The translations under genes were made by a program, and so were the position numbers. The notes under the pieces were generated by a model. That model made no database searches, was not told the origin of the DNA, and was given only the letters and a program-made list of their open reading frames with translations. Below, in pieces: positions 7,798 through 15,795 of a DNA stretch of 32,838 nucleotides. The DNA comes from Deltaproteobacteria bacterium. Lineage in GTDB: Bacteria; Desulfobacterota; Binatia; Binatales; Binataceae. The stretch is from NCBI GenBank assembly GCA_021827495.1, contig JAKAVN010000022.1, positions 1-32,838 of the forward strand. Reading direction: 5' to 3'. The number at the start of each line of letters is the position of its first letter. The first letter of the stretch is position 1.

Positions 7798-8940
7798 ATG
7801 GACCGATCGAAAGGGACTCTACAGTGGCGCCGATTGCGCCGGTTGCGCGTGGCGGCCGCCATCCTCGCCGTCGCGATCATTGTGGCGGGTGGCTCGGCGG
7901 CGCTGCGCGCCGAGATCGAGCGAATCGGTGCGCCGGCGCCCGACTTCAGTTGTGCGCCATGTCTTAACCACCAACCGTTCAAGCTGAGCGACTTGCGCGG
8001 CAAAGTGGTGCTGGTCGATTTCTGGGAGTACACCTGCATCAACTGCATCCGCACCTTTCCCTACCTGCGGCGTTGGGACAAGCTCTACCGGCCGCTGGGA
8101 CTGGTGATCGTCGGCGTACATGCGCCGGAGTTCGAGTTCGCCAAGAATCCCAAGCTGGTCGCCGACGCCACCAGGCGCTTCGGTTTCGATTTTCCGGTCG
8201 CCATCGATAGCGACTACAAGATCTGGTACGCCTTCCACAACGAGGCTTGGCCGGCCGATTATCTGATCGACAAGGACGGCAACGTCGCCTACCTGCACAT
8301 CGGCGAGGGCGAGTACGGCGACTTCGAACGGAAGATTCAGGAGTTGCTCAAACAGGCCAATCCCAAGCTCAACTTCAACCAGCCCAAGTATAAAATTCCG
8401 GGCGACGAAAATGTCGAACTCCACGGCGGCGTCTGTATGCGGGCTACGCCGGAGACTTATCTCGGCTTCGCACGCAGCATCAATATCGCCAATCCCGGCG
8501 GTGAGGACCGCACCCGCCAGACCGTTTACGTGGCGCCGGCCGGCATCCCACTCGACGATTTTGCGCTCAACGGACAGTGGCTCGCGGCGGCCGAGTACGT
8601 GCATCACGCCATCGGCGCCAAGCCGCCCGGCGATTCGGTCGAACTGCACTACAGCGCCAAGTCGGTCTACTTGGTGGCCGGGTCGGATGATGCGACCCCC
8701 CGGCGGCTTTACCTGACGCAGGACGGTAAGCCACTACCCAGGCAAGCCTGGGGCGTCGACGTGCGGGCCGCCAGCGGCGGGCGGACCTACGTCGAGCTCG
8801 GCGGCAAGCGGATGTATTATCTCGTGAACAACCGCGAGTTCGGCGGCCATCTGCTGCAGCTCTACGCACTGGACCCGGGCCTTTCGCTCTATTCATTCAC
8901 CTTCGGCAACAACTGCGAGAACAAGTTCGCCCATCGCTGA
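7798..8940 (+). CDS. Membrane-anchored DipZ-type thioredoxin-like protein
   Basis: A 380-residue protein from the ATG at 7798 (the track's TTG at 7612 adds 62 residues with no family character). Basic residues RRLRRLRVAA and a hydrophobic stretch (residues 18-34) form an N-terminal anchor or signal. The TlpA/AhpC-like domain follows: KLSDLRGKVVLVDFWEYTCINCIRTFPYL, with redox pair Cys80/Cys83 in a CINC motif typical of DipZ. The last ~150 residues match the DipZ C-terminal domain, with ETYLGFARS, FALNGQWLAAAEYV and LSLYSFTFG. The DsbD-like transmembrane electron-transfer domain of full DipZ is absent, so its electron source must be another protein. An extra CAPC pair (Cys52/Cys55) precedes the fold. 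It likely acts in extracytoplasmic disulfide exchange. Confidence 0.82.
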   Translation: MDRSKGTLQWRRLRRLRVAAAILAVAIIVAGGSAALRAEIERIGAPAPDFSCAPCLNHQPFKLSDLRGKVVLVDFWEYTCINCIRTFPYLRRWDKLYRPLGLVIVGVHAPEFEFAKNPKLVADATRRFGFDFPVAIDSDYKIWYAFHNEAWPADYLIDKDGNVAYLHIGEGEYGDFERKIQELLKQANPKLNFNQPKYKIPGDENVELHGGVCMRATPETYLGFARSINIANPGGEDRTRQTVYVAPAGIPLDDFALNGQWLAAAEYVHHAIGAKPPGDSVELHYSAKSVYLVAGSDDATPRRLYLTQDGKPLPRQAWGVDVRAASGGRTYVELGGKRMYYLVNNREFGGHLLQLYALDPGLSLYSFTFGNNCENKFAHR

Positions 8941-9172
8941 ACGCCGGCTGCTTGCGGCTCAACCCGCACTGGGCCGTAGCTTGCGCCTTGTTGCGCGCTG
9001 AGCCCTTCAGGGCTGGCTGACAGCATCCATCTGTTGCAATTCTGATTTCGGAGCGGTCATCTGCTGGCACGTCTTCCGGATCATCCTCTGACAGTGGATT
9101 TTAGTGTAAAATTAACTATTTAGGAGTCTATAGACACTAACTTGCGGCTGATGCACTATACGCAGCAAGGCT

Positions 9173-9604
9173 ATGGCATCGCGAGAAGTTGGCGAGGAAC
9201 TTGGCTACCCTTCATTGGCTGCGGCCCTCCTGACGGCGGCGCTGGTGCTCCTGCTCAGCGGTACGGTTGGACGGTTCCTGATGGAGCGTGACCCGGTGGA
9301 ACGCTTCATCGGCGACTGGCTGCCGGGCCTGCCGCTTCTGGAGGTATTCCCGGCGTGGGCGCGTGAGGCACCGTTCATCTTTGGCGGTATCGCGCTGGTT
9401 GCGATCGTTGCGGTGCGCTTGCTTGCGGGCGCCTTGCCGGGCTTGGCGATCTACCTGCTGGTATTGGCGGTGGCCTGCGCCATCGCGCTCCTGGCGCCGC
9501 CGGCGCGTCCGCCGGCGGGCGTCGAGGACTGGGTATTCGTCTGCTACGTGATCCTGGCGGCTTTTGTGGGCGGTGCACCAAAGCCTTACGAGGATCGCAT
9601 ATAG
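9173..9604 (+). CDS. Small membrane protein of unknown function
   Basis: A 143-residue protein with about four hydrophobic segments, at residues ~15-35, 65-85, 88-107 and 120-135. These are separated by a loop with charged residues (FLMERDPVERFIGDWLPGLP). No family was recognised. The ATG is preceded by AAGG. The upstream 230 bases have a locally AT-rich tract (about 9095-9125) in this GC-rich DNA that could hold a promoter, and no gene was seen in that gap. The final codons and stop lie inside the first copy of a 19-bp tandem repeat, so the present C-terminus (PKPYEDRI) may have been created by that duplication. Confidence 0.6.
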   Translation: MASREVGEELGYPSLAAALLTAALVLLLSGTVGRFLMERDPVERFIGDWLPGLPLLEVFPAWAREAPFIFGGIALVAIVAVRLLAGALPGLAIYLLVLAVACAIALLAPPARPPAGVEDWVFVCYVILAAFVGGAPKPYEDRI

Positions 9605-9624
9605 CCCTTACGAGGATCGCATAT
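9584..9624. repeat. Tandem direct repeat across a stop codon
   Basis: CCTTACGAGGATCGCATAT occurs at 9584-9602 and 9606-9624, a 22-base period. The first copy encodes the end of the membrane protein, whose TAG stop begins at its last base. The second copy lies immediately downstream. Confidence 0.8.
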
Positions 9625-9763
9625 GCATCGTGGTCCCGCCGCGCCGGCCGCCAGCTTGACAGCGGCGGCGGCGCTGTGGTCTACCAGCGGCATCGGGTCT
9701 GATCGTCCGCGCCGCTGTCGTGCGCGGCGCGTCCCGGCGCCGCAGGTGTTCAGAGTTCGCCGC

Positions 9764-9780
9764 TATACTCTTCAGGAGGT
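9764..9780 (+). promoter_or_regulatory. Candidate -10 element and strong RBS of the alcohol dehydrogenase gene
   Basis: TATACT at 9764-9769 is a good -10 hexamer in otherwise GC-rich DNA, but no convincing -35 is seen 17 bases upstream. AGGAGGT at 9775-9780 is a strong Shine-Dalgarno for the ATG at 9790. If the -10 is used the leader would be very short and the SD almost at the 5' end, so the promoter call is weak while the RBS call is firm. Confidence 0.35.
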
Positions 9781-9789
9781 CTGAGATCG

Positions 9790-10920
9790 ATGAAAGCCGC
9801 CGTGTTCTATGGTCCAAAGCAGCCGTTGGTTATCGAAGACGTCGAGATCGACAAGCCCCTCGACCGCGAAGTCCTCCTGCGCACCGTCGCCAGCGGCGTT
9901 TGCCACAGCGACCTTCATTTTGTCGATGGCTACTACTCCTTTCCCGCGCCCGCCGTCCTCGGCCACGAAGCCGCCGGAATCGTCGAAGCGGTGGGCAAGG
10001 CCGTGGACTACGTGAAGCCCGGCGACCACGTCATCTGCTGCCTGTCGGTCTTCTGCGGCTATTGCGACGACTGCATGTCGGGCCATCCCAACCGCTGCAC
10101 CAACCGCGCGGCGACGCAGCGGCGCAAGGGCGAGAAGCCGCGCCTTTCGTTCAAGGGCCAGCCGCTGCGCCAGTTTGCCGACCTCTCGACCTACGCCGAG
10201 AAGATGCTGGTGCATGAAAACGCGCTGGTGAAGATCGGCAACGACATGCCACTGGACCGCGCCGCGCTCATCGGGTGCGGCGTTACCACCGGGGTGGGCG
10301 CCGTGCTCAACACCGCGCGCATCGAGCCCGGTTCGACCGTTGCGGTCTTTGGCTGCGGCGGCGTCGGCCTAGCGGCGATCCAGGGCGCACGGATCGCCGG
10401 CGCCCGCATGATCATCGCGGTCGACCAGTTCGAATCGAAACTCGCGCTGGCGCGGCGGCTCGGCGCGACCCATACCGTGGACTCTTCCCATACCGACGCG
10501 GTCAAGGCGATCCGTGAGCTGGCAAGTCCGAGCCAGACGTCCGATCGGGCCGGCGCGGGCCGCGGCGCCAACGGCGGCGTCGACTATGCCTTCGAAGCCG
10601 TGGGAATAAAAAAACTTGCCGAGGACTGCTTCGAGTGCATCAAGCCGGGCGGCACCGCAACGATTATCGGCATGATCCCGGTCGGCCAGAAGGTCGAGCT
10701 CGAGGGGTCGAAGTTTCTCACCGAGCGCAAAATCCAGGGCACCAACATGGGCTCCAACCGCTTTCGCATCGACATGCTGCGCTACATCGACTTCTACCAG
10801 CAGGGCCGCCTCAACCTCGACGATATGATCACACGCCGCGGCAAGCTCGAGGACGTCAACGAGGCGTTCCGCGCGATGAAGGCCGGCGAGGTCGCCCGCA
10901 CGGTGTTGATGTTCGAGTGA
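9790..10920 (+). CDS. Zinc-dependent alcohol dehydrogenase (MDR family)
   Basis: A 376-residue medium-chain dehydrogenase with two zinc sites. Catalytic zinc ligands are Cys38 (GVCHSDLH), His59/Glu60 (LGHEAAG) and Cys163 (IGCGVTTG). The structural zinc cysteines are 89, 92, 95 and 103 (CGYCDDCMSGHPNRC). The Rossmann fold carries GCGGVGLAA, and Asp212 after the next strand (IIAVD) indicates NAD+ rather than NADP+. The architecture is closest to class III/NDMA-dependent-type dehydrogenases. A short Ser/Gly-rich insertion (SPSQTSDRAGAGRGANGG) interrupts the cofactor domain. It oxidises an alcohol or a thiol-aldehyde adduct; the exact substrate cannot be read from sequence. It stands alone as a transcription unit, with degraded toxin-antitoxin genes after it. 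Confidence 0.9.
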   Translation: MKAAVFYGPKQPLVIEDVEIDKPLDREVLLRTVASGVCHSDLHFVDGYYSFPAPAVLGHEAAGIVEAVGKAVDYVKPGDHVICCLSVFCGYCDDCMSGHPNRCTNRAATQRRKGEKPRLSFKGQPLRQFADLSTYAEKMLVHENALVKIGNDMPLDRAALIGCGVTTGVGAVLNTARIEPGSTVAVFGCGGVGLAAIQGARIAGARMIIAVDQFESKLALARRLGATHTVDSSHTDAVKAIRELASPSQTSDRAGAGRGANGGVDYAFEAVGIKKLAEDCFECIKPGGTATIIGMIPVGQKVELEGSKFLTERKIQGTNMGSNRFRIDMLRYIDFYQQGRLNLDDMITRRGKLEDVNEAFRAMKAGEVARTVLMFE

Positions 10921-10980
10921 TCCGCGGGTCCGCCCGATACTCGGCTGGGATGGGGTGCAAGGAGACGGTGGTCCCGGCCG

Positions 10981-11229
10981 TTGATCGCGCGCGCCGGCCA
11001 TCCCTCGACGTTGGTCATTCCACTAACTATTAATCTCATCGATGACGCCGAGCCGCTGCGTATCCGCGTGCCCGCGCAATCGTCGCTGAGGCATGGTTCC
11101 GATTTGCTCATCGATCAACTGCGCGCGATCGACAACCGCCGCCTCGTCGAAGGCCCGCTCGCTCATTTGGACGATCCGACGATGGTGCGCATTGCCGCCG
11201 CGCTCCGCGAGGTGCTCGACCTCGGCTGA
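10981..11229 (+). pseudogene. N-terminally truncated MazF/PemK-type toxin remnant
   Basis: The 82-residue ORF matches the C-terminal two thirds of MazF-family endoribonuclease toxins. It has AGHPSTLVIPLTINLIDDAE, then a LLIDQLRAIDNRRLVEGPL block and a final helix MVRIAAALREVLDL. Family members begin about 30-35 residues earlier with a conserved KRG(D/E)-W and RPVLIV segment. The upstream in-frame sequence is open but does not show these, so the first beta strands and catalytic Arg region are missing. No antitoxin gene was found beside it. It starts only at a TTG without a good ribosome-binding site. I take it as a dead toxin fragment. Confidence 0.6.
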
Positions 11230-11249
11230 CCTCATTTCCATCGCTCAAC

Positions 11250-11531
11250 TCAACCGGTTTGATTGGACATGCCGTCTGTTGAACGACCCGCGAGTAGTTG
11301 CCGGAGATCTTGCGATTCGTCGTCGGTCAGAACTTTACGACGCGGCAATACCTCGGCTGCCACAGCAAATTTGTTGCACACTTCCGAGAGACCTTTTGCG
11401 GCGCCCTCGCGCGCCTCTCGGGCCTGCTTATCAAGTCCCTGCGCATACGGGATGCCGCCTGGCCCTCCACGTTGCCGCGCTTGCCAATCGAGTTCGTTCG
11501 CGCCGGGCGAGAACTCGACCGTATAGGCCAT
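11250..11531 (-). pseudogene. Probable decayed RelE-type toxin
   Basis: The 93-residue frame begins MAYTVEFSPGANEL, which looks like the start of RelE/ParE toxins (MxYxVExSPxAxxxL). The rest does not follow the family in this frame. A neighbouring frame contains LLWQPRYCRVVKF, reminiscent of the toxin core strand (LWRVRVGDYRVVY). The gene starts 7 bases after the stop of a Phd-like antitoxin ORF, the normal antitoxin-toxin arrangement. I read it as a frameshifted relic. The call depends on short motifs and on the neighbour. Confidence 0.35.
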
Positions 11532-11538
11532 CGCGCTA

Positions 11539-11808
11539 TCAGTTGAGACCCAGTTCTTTTTTTATTCGCGTCCACGGAATCGTCCCCGTGCGTTTGACCT
11601 CGCGGAGCGCCGCACGGGCGGCTTTGACGTCCTCACGGTCCTCGATCATTTCAAGCAGCGCGATATCCTCGATCGGCACCCCTGCCGCCAGCAGACGGTT
11701 GCGCCGGGTTAACAGAACGCGGCCCGGATTCGGATCGGTTTCCAAGCCACGTGTGATTACCAGCGCCGTCTGTCGGGGCTCAGGGCCGGGGCCGCTGGAA
11801 CAGGACAC
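11539..11808 (-). CDS. Phd/YefM-like antitoxin, N-terminus degenerate
   Basis: The C-terminal ~60 of 89 residues fit Phd/YefM-type antitoxins: RVLLTRRNRLLAAGVPIEDI, then ALLEMIEDREDVKAARAAL and GTIPWTRIKKELGL. The usual N-terminal DNA-binding block (roughly 25-30 residues ending in a segment like GERVVLTRRGKxxAALV) is replaced by unrelated sequence. This part overlaps the 3' end of the hemerythrin-like gene by 29 bases. A RelE-like start follows after 7 bases. The pair is probably a broken type II toxin-antitoxin module; whether any product is made is unclear. Confidence 0.45.
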   Translation of the reverse strand: MSCSSGPGPEPRQTALVITRGLETDPNPGRVLLTRRNRLLAAGVPIEDIALLEMIEDREDVKAARAALREVKRTGTIPWTRIKKELGLN

Positions 11809-12274
11809 GGCGCATCACGGGGAACAGTTCGCGCTCCTCACCGGCTATGAGGTCATCCAGCGTAGTCGCGTAGACGCAAAGATTCCTCGCCTCGGCGGCG
11901 ACCGCCTCATTGCTCGCTTTTTCGAAGGAATGCGTGGCGATGATGTCGTGCAGCGCCAGGATTTGTTCGTGCTTTTTGCGTGCCCGGTCGACAAGTTGGC
12001 GGGGAAAGTCCCCCGCGAGCGACTCGGCCCAGGGCAGAACGGTGTGTTCCTCGTTGCCGAGGTGTCTGGCGATGACGGAATCGATCCGCGCCCATGCCTT
12101 GGCGGCTTTTTCACGGAGTTCGTGGTTGCCAGGGTCGAGCGCAAGCCTCGCTGCCACTGAGGCTGCCTCCAGAATCGGGCGCCTCAGCTTGATGTCCTCG
12201 TCGGCCAGCTTGGCCAGAGTGAATTTCATCTGCGACCCTTTGCTCGCAGCTTCCGGTAGCTGTTTGGTCTCCAT
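11780..12274 (-). CDS. Hemerythrin-like (HHE domain) protein with incomplete ligand set
   Basis: A 164-residue helical protein from the ATG at 12274, which follows GGAAGGGG at good spacing. Starts at 12358 and 12229 are also possible. It has the layout of HHE cation-binding proteins: a first helix (FTLAKLADEDIKLRRPIL), a second with H71-x3-E75 (ARHLGNEEHTVLPW), a third with His102 (RARKKHEQILALHD) and a last helix DDLIAGEERELFPVM. In typical members the first helix has a His and the last has HxxxEE. Here both histidines appear to be replaced, so a normal di-iron site may not form. The family senses or binds O2, NO or metal. The 3' end overlaps the antitoxin remnant. Confidence 0.65.
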   Translation of the reverse strand: METKQLPEAASKGSQMKFTLAKLADEDIKLRRPILEAASVAARLALDPGNHELREKAAKAWARIDSVIARHLGNEEHTVLPWAESLAGDFPRQLVDRARKKHEQILALHDIIATHSFEKASNEAVAAEARNLCVYATTLDDLIAGEERELFPVMRRVLFQRPRP

Positions 12275-12792
12275 CGGTTGGCCCCTTCCAAGCGCTCTGG
12301 CGACCAAGCGGTGCATTCGCTGTGCCATGGGCAGGATCCCCCGATAGAAGAGCACCACGGAAGGCTAAACGGCGGCGCCGCTGATGTCGGCGGTTTGCCG
12401 ACAGGGCCGCCCGCCCTTGAAGCTATTATGCTCTCCGCTTCAGCGACGGCTCATGCCTGGATGCGAGAGAATGTGCGCGACACCGCCCCCCCCCCCCGAT
12501 TGTCTCCTTCGGAGACAAAGGAAGATCCCGTAGGAGCCATGCCTGGATGTGAATGAGCCGCGCCGTGGCGATTTGTCCCACGTCGGGCACATGGTTCGCA
12601 CAACAGCCCTGACTGGCCAGCGGTCAGTGGCCGTGCTGCTTAGTTAAATCGAACAAACTGGTAGTATGCTGGCGCTCCAGACGGGACCGGCCCCCGCTTC
12701 GTATCGCCGCGACAATCATATCAGTGCGATGTTTCATCAAGGGCGCCTGCCAGAGTAGGCTTATAAGGGTCATACGCTTGGAGGTGATGCGA
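12275..12792. other. Gene-free interval with a C12 run and short repeats
   Basis: About 500 bases between the divergent hemerythrin-like and secreted-protein genes hold no convincing coding frame. Visible features are a run of twelve C (12486-12497), a perfect hairpin directly after it, and a 12-bp direct repeat CATGCCTGGATG at 12452-12463 and 12538-12549. The part after 12600 is less GC-rich and probably holds the promoter of the downstream gene, but no clear hexamers were found. Confidence 0.6.
12500..12518. terminator. Perfect 8-bp hairpin next to the C12 run
   Basis: TTGTCTCC (12500-12507) pairs with GGAGACAA (12511-12518) around a TTC loop. No gene ends just upstream on either strand and there is no T-tract, so termination is uncertain; it could be a relic or an RNA structural element. 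Confidence 0.3.
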
Positions 12793-13500
12793 GTGCGCCT
12801 GTATCGAATCTGGACGGCAGTCGGCGTCGTTGCGTTCATGACCGTGATTGGAGTTGGGCGGCGCCCGAGTTCGGCTCACGCGGCGAACAATCTGGCAGAT
12901 CAAGTCACTGTTCCGCAGTCCGTTCTGAATTCACTGATCGGCGAGCCGGACCGCCATTTCCATCGAGCAGCCGACCTTTACGCCAAGGGCGACGCCGACG
13001 GAGCGGCATCGGAGATCCGGGCCGCCGCCGCGCTGATTCGTATGGAAGCGGGACGTGGGAGCCTCCAGGACGCGGCCAAACTGCTGGCGGCGGCGACCGA
13101 TCTCGACACGATCGCCGGCAATGTCGTAAACGGCAATGTGGCGTCGCGGCGCGTCCTCGATCTCGCGTTTGCGCGCGCCGACCTCGCGTTGGCCGCCCAT
13201 TACAGATCGATGGCCGGCAAAGCTCTGGCCGACAAGGATCACGCCGGCGCAGGGCGATGGCTCAAGGCTGCCGGCGATTCCGTGGACGAGGCCGCAGCCT
13301 GGACCGGGCAGAGCCCGTCGGGCACGCAGGCCCAGGCGTGGGACCAGATGCATGCATTTCAGGCGAAGATTCATACCAGTGCCAACTGGAGTTACGATGA
13401 GGCGAAGAAGGGCGTTGGCTATCTGGGCGCGCAGATACAATATCTGGGTCGGCAGATGCAGAATTTCAGCGCTTCAGGAGCCCAGGGCGGCGCGAACTGA
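12793..13500 (+). CDS. Secreted helical protein of unknown function
   Basis: A 235-residue protein from the GTG at 12793, chosen because GGAGG lies 8 bases upstream; the track start at 12724 lacks such a site. An N-terminal signal (VRLYRIWTAVGVVAFMTVIG) ends with a probable cleavage at SSAHA before ANNL. The mature part is Ala-rich and almost wholly helical, with a DLYAKGDADGAASEIRAAA pattern like a short helical-hairpin repeat and a second one, ALADKDHAGAGRWLKAAGD. This recalls periplasmic helical-bundle proteins such as YfdX, but I cannot confirm membership. No catalytic motif or Cys pair is seen. It is convergent with the GH15 gene. Confidence 0.65.
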   Translation: MRLYRIWTAVGVVAFMTVIGVGRRPSSAHAANNLADQVTVPQSVLNSLIGEPDRHFHRAADLYAKGDADGAASEIRAAAALIRMEAGRGSLQDAAKLLAAATDLDTIAGNVVNGNVASRRVLDLAFARADLALAAHYRSMAGKALADKDHAGAGRWLKAAGDSVDEAAAWTGQSPSGTQAQAWDQMHAFQAKIHTSANWSYDEAKKGVGYLGAQIQYLGRQMQNFSASGAQGGAN

Positions 13501-13644
13501 GCAACTGCCGGTGCCATAGCGAGAGAGCGTGCGGCTCGCCGCCTATCATGGATCGGCACGGCGATCGAAGTTGAAGCCATTGGCATCGCGCCCCGCAAGT
13601 AATCGGACCGCCTATCGCATCAAAGACTGGCCGCGGCGTCGGCG

Positions 13645-15459
13645 CTATGCGGGAGGGGCTTCGCCGCTGGAGGCGCGATGGCGCGCCGGCCCGTGCACCA
13701 TCGAGAGATTGTAGGCGCTGTTGATGAGCGCGATGTGGGAGAACGCTTGCGGAAAATTGCCGAGCTGGCGCTTGAGCGCCGGGTCGTACTCTTCGGATAG
13801 CAGGCCGACGTCGTTGCGCAGCTCGAGCAGGCGGCTGAATATCTCACGCGCCTCCTGGTGGCGGCCGAGCGCCTGCAGGCAGTCAACCAGCCAGAACGTG
13901 CATGGCAGGAAGGCACCCTCGCCAGGCGGCAAGCCGTCGACGCCGTCATGTCCGAGGTAGCGCCGCACCAGCCCGTCGGCCATCAGTTCGCGCTGGATCG
14001 CCTCGATGGTGCCAACCACGCGCGGGTCGCTTGCGGGCAGGAACCCCACCAGCGGCATCAGCAGAAGCGCCGCGTCGAGCGTGTCGGCGCCGTAGTATCG
14101 GACGAACGCGCCGCGCGAGGAATTGAAGCCGTGGCGGCAGACGTCATCGTGGATACGCGCGCGCAGCGCGCGCCATCGCTCCAGCGGCCCTTGGGCCCCC
14201 GCGCGCTCGATCTCCTTGACCGCGCGATCCACCGCCACCCAGGCCATCACGCGCGAATGAACGAAGGGGCGGCGCTTGCCGCGGATCTCCCAGATACCCT
14301 CATCGGGTTTGTGCCAGACTGACTCCAAGAAATCGAGCAGCACGCGCTGCATCCGCCATGAATCATCGTCGGAGCGCAGGCCATAGCGGCGTGCCACGTG
14401 CAGCGCATCCATGATCTCGCCGTAGACGTCGAGCTGGAGCTGCTTATGGGCGGCGTTGCCGATCCGCACCGGACGGCTTCCCGCATAGCCTTGCAGCCAC
14501 GGCACCTCGTATTCGGTAAGGCGGCGCTCGCCGGCCAGCCCGTACATGATCTGCAGTTCCTGCGGCTGGCCCGCGGCGGCGCGCAGTAGCCATTGCCGCC
14601 AGGCTTGCGCCTCTTCGGTGTAGCCCGCGATGAGCAGCGCGTAGAGCGTGAAGGTCGCGTCGCGCAGCCAGCAGTAGCGATAATCCCAGTTGCGCACGCC
14701 GCCGATTTTCTCGGGCAGCGAGGCCGTCGGCGCGGCGACGATCGCGCCGGTCGGGCTATAGGTCAGCGCCTTGAGCGTGATGAGCGAGCGCAGCACGGCC
14801 GCGCGCCAGGGCCCGCTGATCGAGCAGCGCGACGACCATTGCCGCCACCAGGCCTCAGTCTCGCGCAGCATCGCGGCGGGATCGCGACCGCGCGGCTCGC
14901 CCAGATGCGAGGCGTAGCGCGTCATCACGAAGGAGACGCTTTGCCCGGCGGCGATCTCGAACTCGCCGACCGTGCGAAACTCCTCGCCGCGCAGGTCGAT
15001 CGGCGAGCGCAACTGCACCGCATCGGGGCCGGCGATCGCGCGCACGCCGTAGCGCCGCCGCCGCACCCACGGCACAATCCGGCCGTAATCGAAACGCAGG
15101 ATCACTTCGGTGCGCATCGGCACCCGGCCCGCACGTCCCTCGACCACGCGCACCAGGTCGACCTTGCCGATGCGTTCGGCGACCGGCATGAAATCGATCA
15201 GCGCAACCGTGCCGCCGGCGCATCGGAATTCCGTCTCGAGCACCAGCGTATCGCCGCGGTAGCGCCGGCGCGTCTGATGCTGCTGGCCGCGCGGGGCGAT
15301 CAGCCAGCGCCCGTTGTCAGGGGTGCCGATCAGCGCGGCGAAGCAGGCCGGCGAGTCGAACCGTGGCATGCACAGCCAGTCGATCGAGCCGTCGATCCCG
15401 ACCAGCGCGGCGGTGTGCATATTGCCGATGAGCGCATAATCCTCGATCCGCAGCGTCAT
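13645..15459 (-). CDS. Glycoside hydrolase family 15 (glucoamylase/trehalase-like)
   Basis: A 604-residue enzyme from the ATG at 15459, which is preceded by GGAGAGGAG; the track start at 15555 adds residues with no family match. It begins LRIEDYALIGNMHTAALVG and GSIDWLCMPRFDSPACFAAL, the hallmark of bacterial GH15 proteins, with an N-terminal beta-sandwich. The (alpha/alpha)6 barrel follows, with NWDYRYCWLRDATFTLYAL and the acidic motifs DEGIWEIRG (likely catalytic acid) and EGAFLPCTFWLVDCL (likely base). Characterised relatives hydrolyse alpha-glucans or trehalose by inversion, and the substrate cannot be told apart here. No signal peptide is seen, so it probably acts on cytoplasmic trehalose or maltooligosaccharides. 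It stands alone, divergent from a broken hydrolase gene. Confidence 0.9.
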   Translation of the reverse strand: MTLRIEDYALIGNMHTAALVGIDGSIDWLCMPRFDSPACFAALIGTPDNGRWLIAPRGQQHQTRRRYRGDTLVLETEFRCAGGTVALIDFMPVAERIGKVDLVRVVEGRAGRVPMRTEVILRFDYGRIVPWVRRRRYGVRAIAGPDAVQLRSPIDLRGEEFRTVGEFEIAAGQSVSFVMTRYASHLGEPRGRDPAAMLRETEAWWRQWSSRCSISGPWRAAVLRSLITLKALTYSPTGAIVAAPTASLPEKIGGVRNWDYRYCWLRDATFTLYALLIAGYTEEAQAWRQWLLRAAAGQPQELQIMYGLAGERRLTEYEVPWLQGYAGSRPVRIGNAAHKQLQLDVYGEIMDALHVARRYGLRSDDDSWRMQRVLLDFLESVWHKPDEGIWEIRGKRRPFVHSRVMAWVAVDRAVKEIERAGAQGPLERWRALRARIHDDVCRHGFNSSRGAFVRYYGADTLDAALLLMPLVGFLPASDPRVVGTIEAIQRELMADGLVRRYLGHDGVDGLPPGEGAFLPCTFWLVDCLQALGRHQEAREIFSRLLELRNDVGLLSEEYDPALKRQLGNFPQAFSHIALINSAYNLSMVHGPARHRASSGEAPPA

Positions 15460-15664
15460 AGTTCCGAGCCTCGCTCCTCTCCGTAAATTTACCCTGCTCG
15501 GCGCGCGCGTGCAGCGCCACGCGAAGGCCATTATGTGATGCGCGCAGGTTGCCATGGCCAGGAGGCCGCGCTATGGGCTCGCGAAGCCGCGGCTAAGCGG
15601 CGGTGGCGAAAGATCGGCCGTAGAGCGCGCGGCGAGGACGCGCGTAACGGAGTGGAGGCAGGCG

Positions 15665-15781
15665 ATGGAGCTCGCGAAAATTAACGGAATCGAGTTGTAC
15701 TGCGAGGTTCACGGTGCGGGGCCGGCGCCGGTGTTCGCGCACGGCGCCGGCGCCAACCATCTGAGCTGGCGCCAACAGGTG
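15665..15781 (+). pseudogene. Decapitated alpha/beta-hydrolase gene
   Basis: An ATG at 15665 with GGAGG upstream begins MELAKINGIELYCEVHGAG and continues VFAHGAGANHLSWRQQVP, the first two strands and oxyanion (HG-G) loop of alpha/beta-hydrolase fold enzymes. Similarity stops at about 15781. The frame then reads antisense through the end of the convergent glycosyltransferase gene to a stop at 15871. Normal members have roughly 260-300 residues, so the catalytic Ser, Asp and His are all missing. The start and RBS are intact, which suggests a recent break. It marks the left edge of the polysaccharide cluster. Confidence 0.75.
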
Positions 15782-15795
15782 CCGGTGCAGTCGGT

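Noticed and set aside
11093-12160. 355-residue plus-strand ORF
   Set aside because: Runs antisense through the Phd/RelE remnants and the hemerythrin-like gene, whose motifs are on the minus strand.
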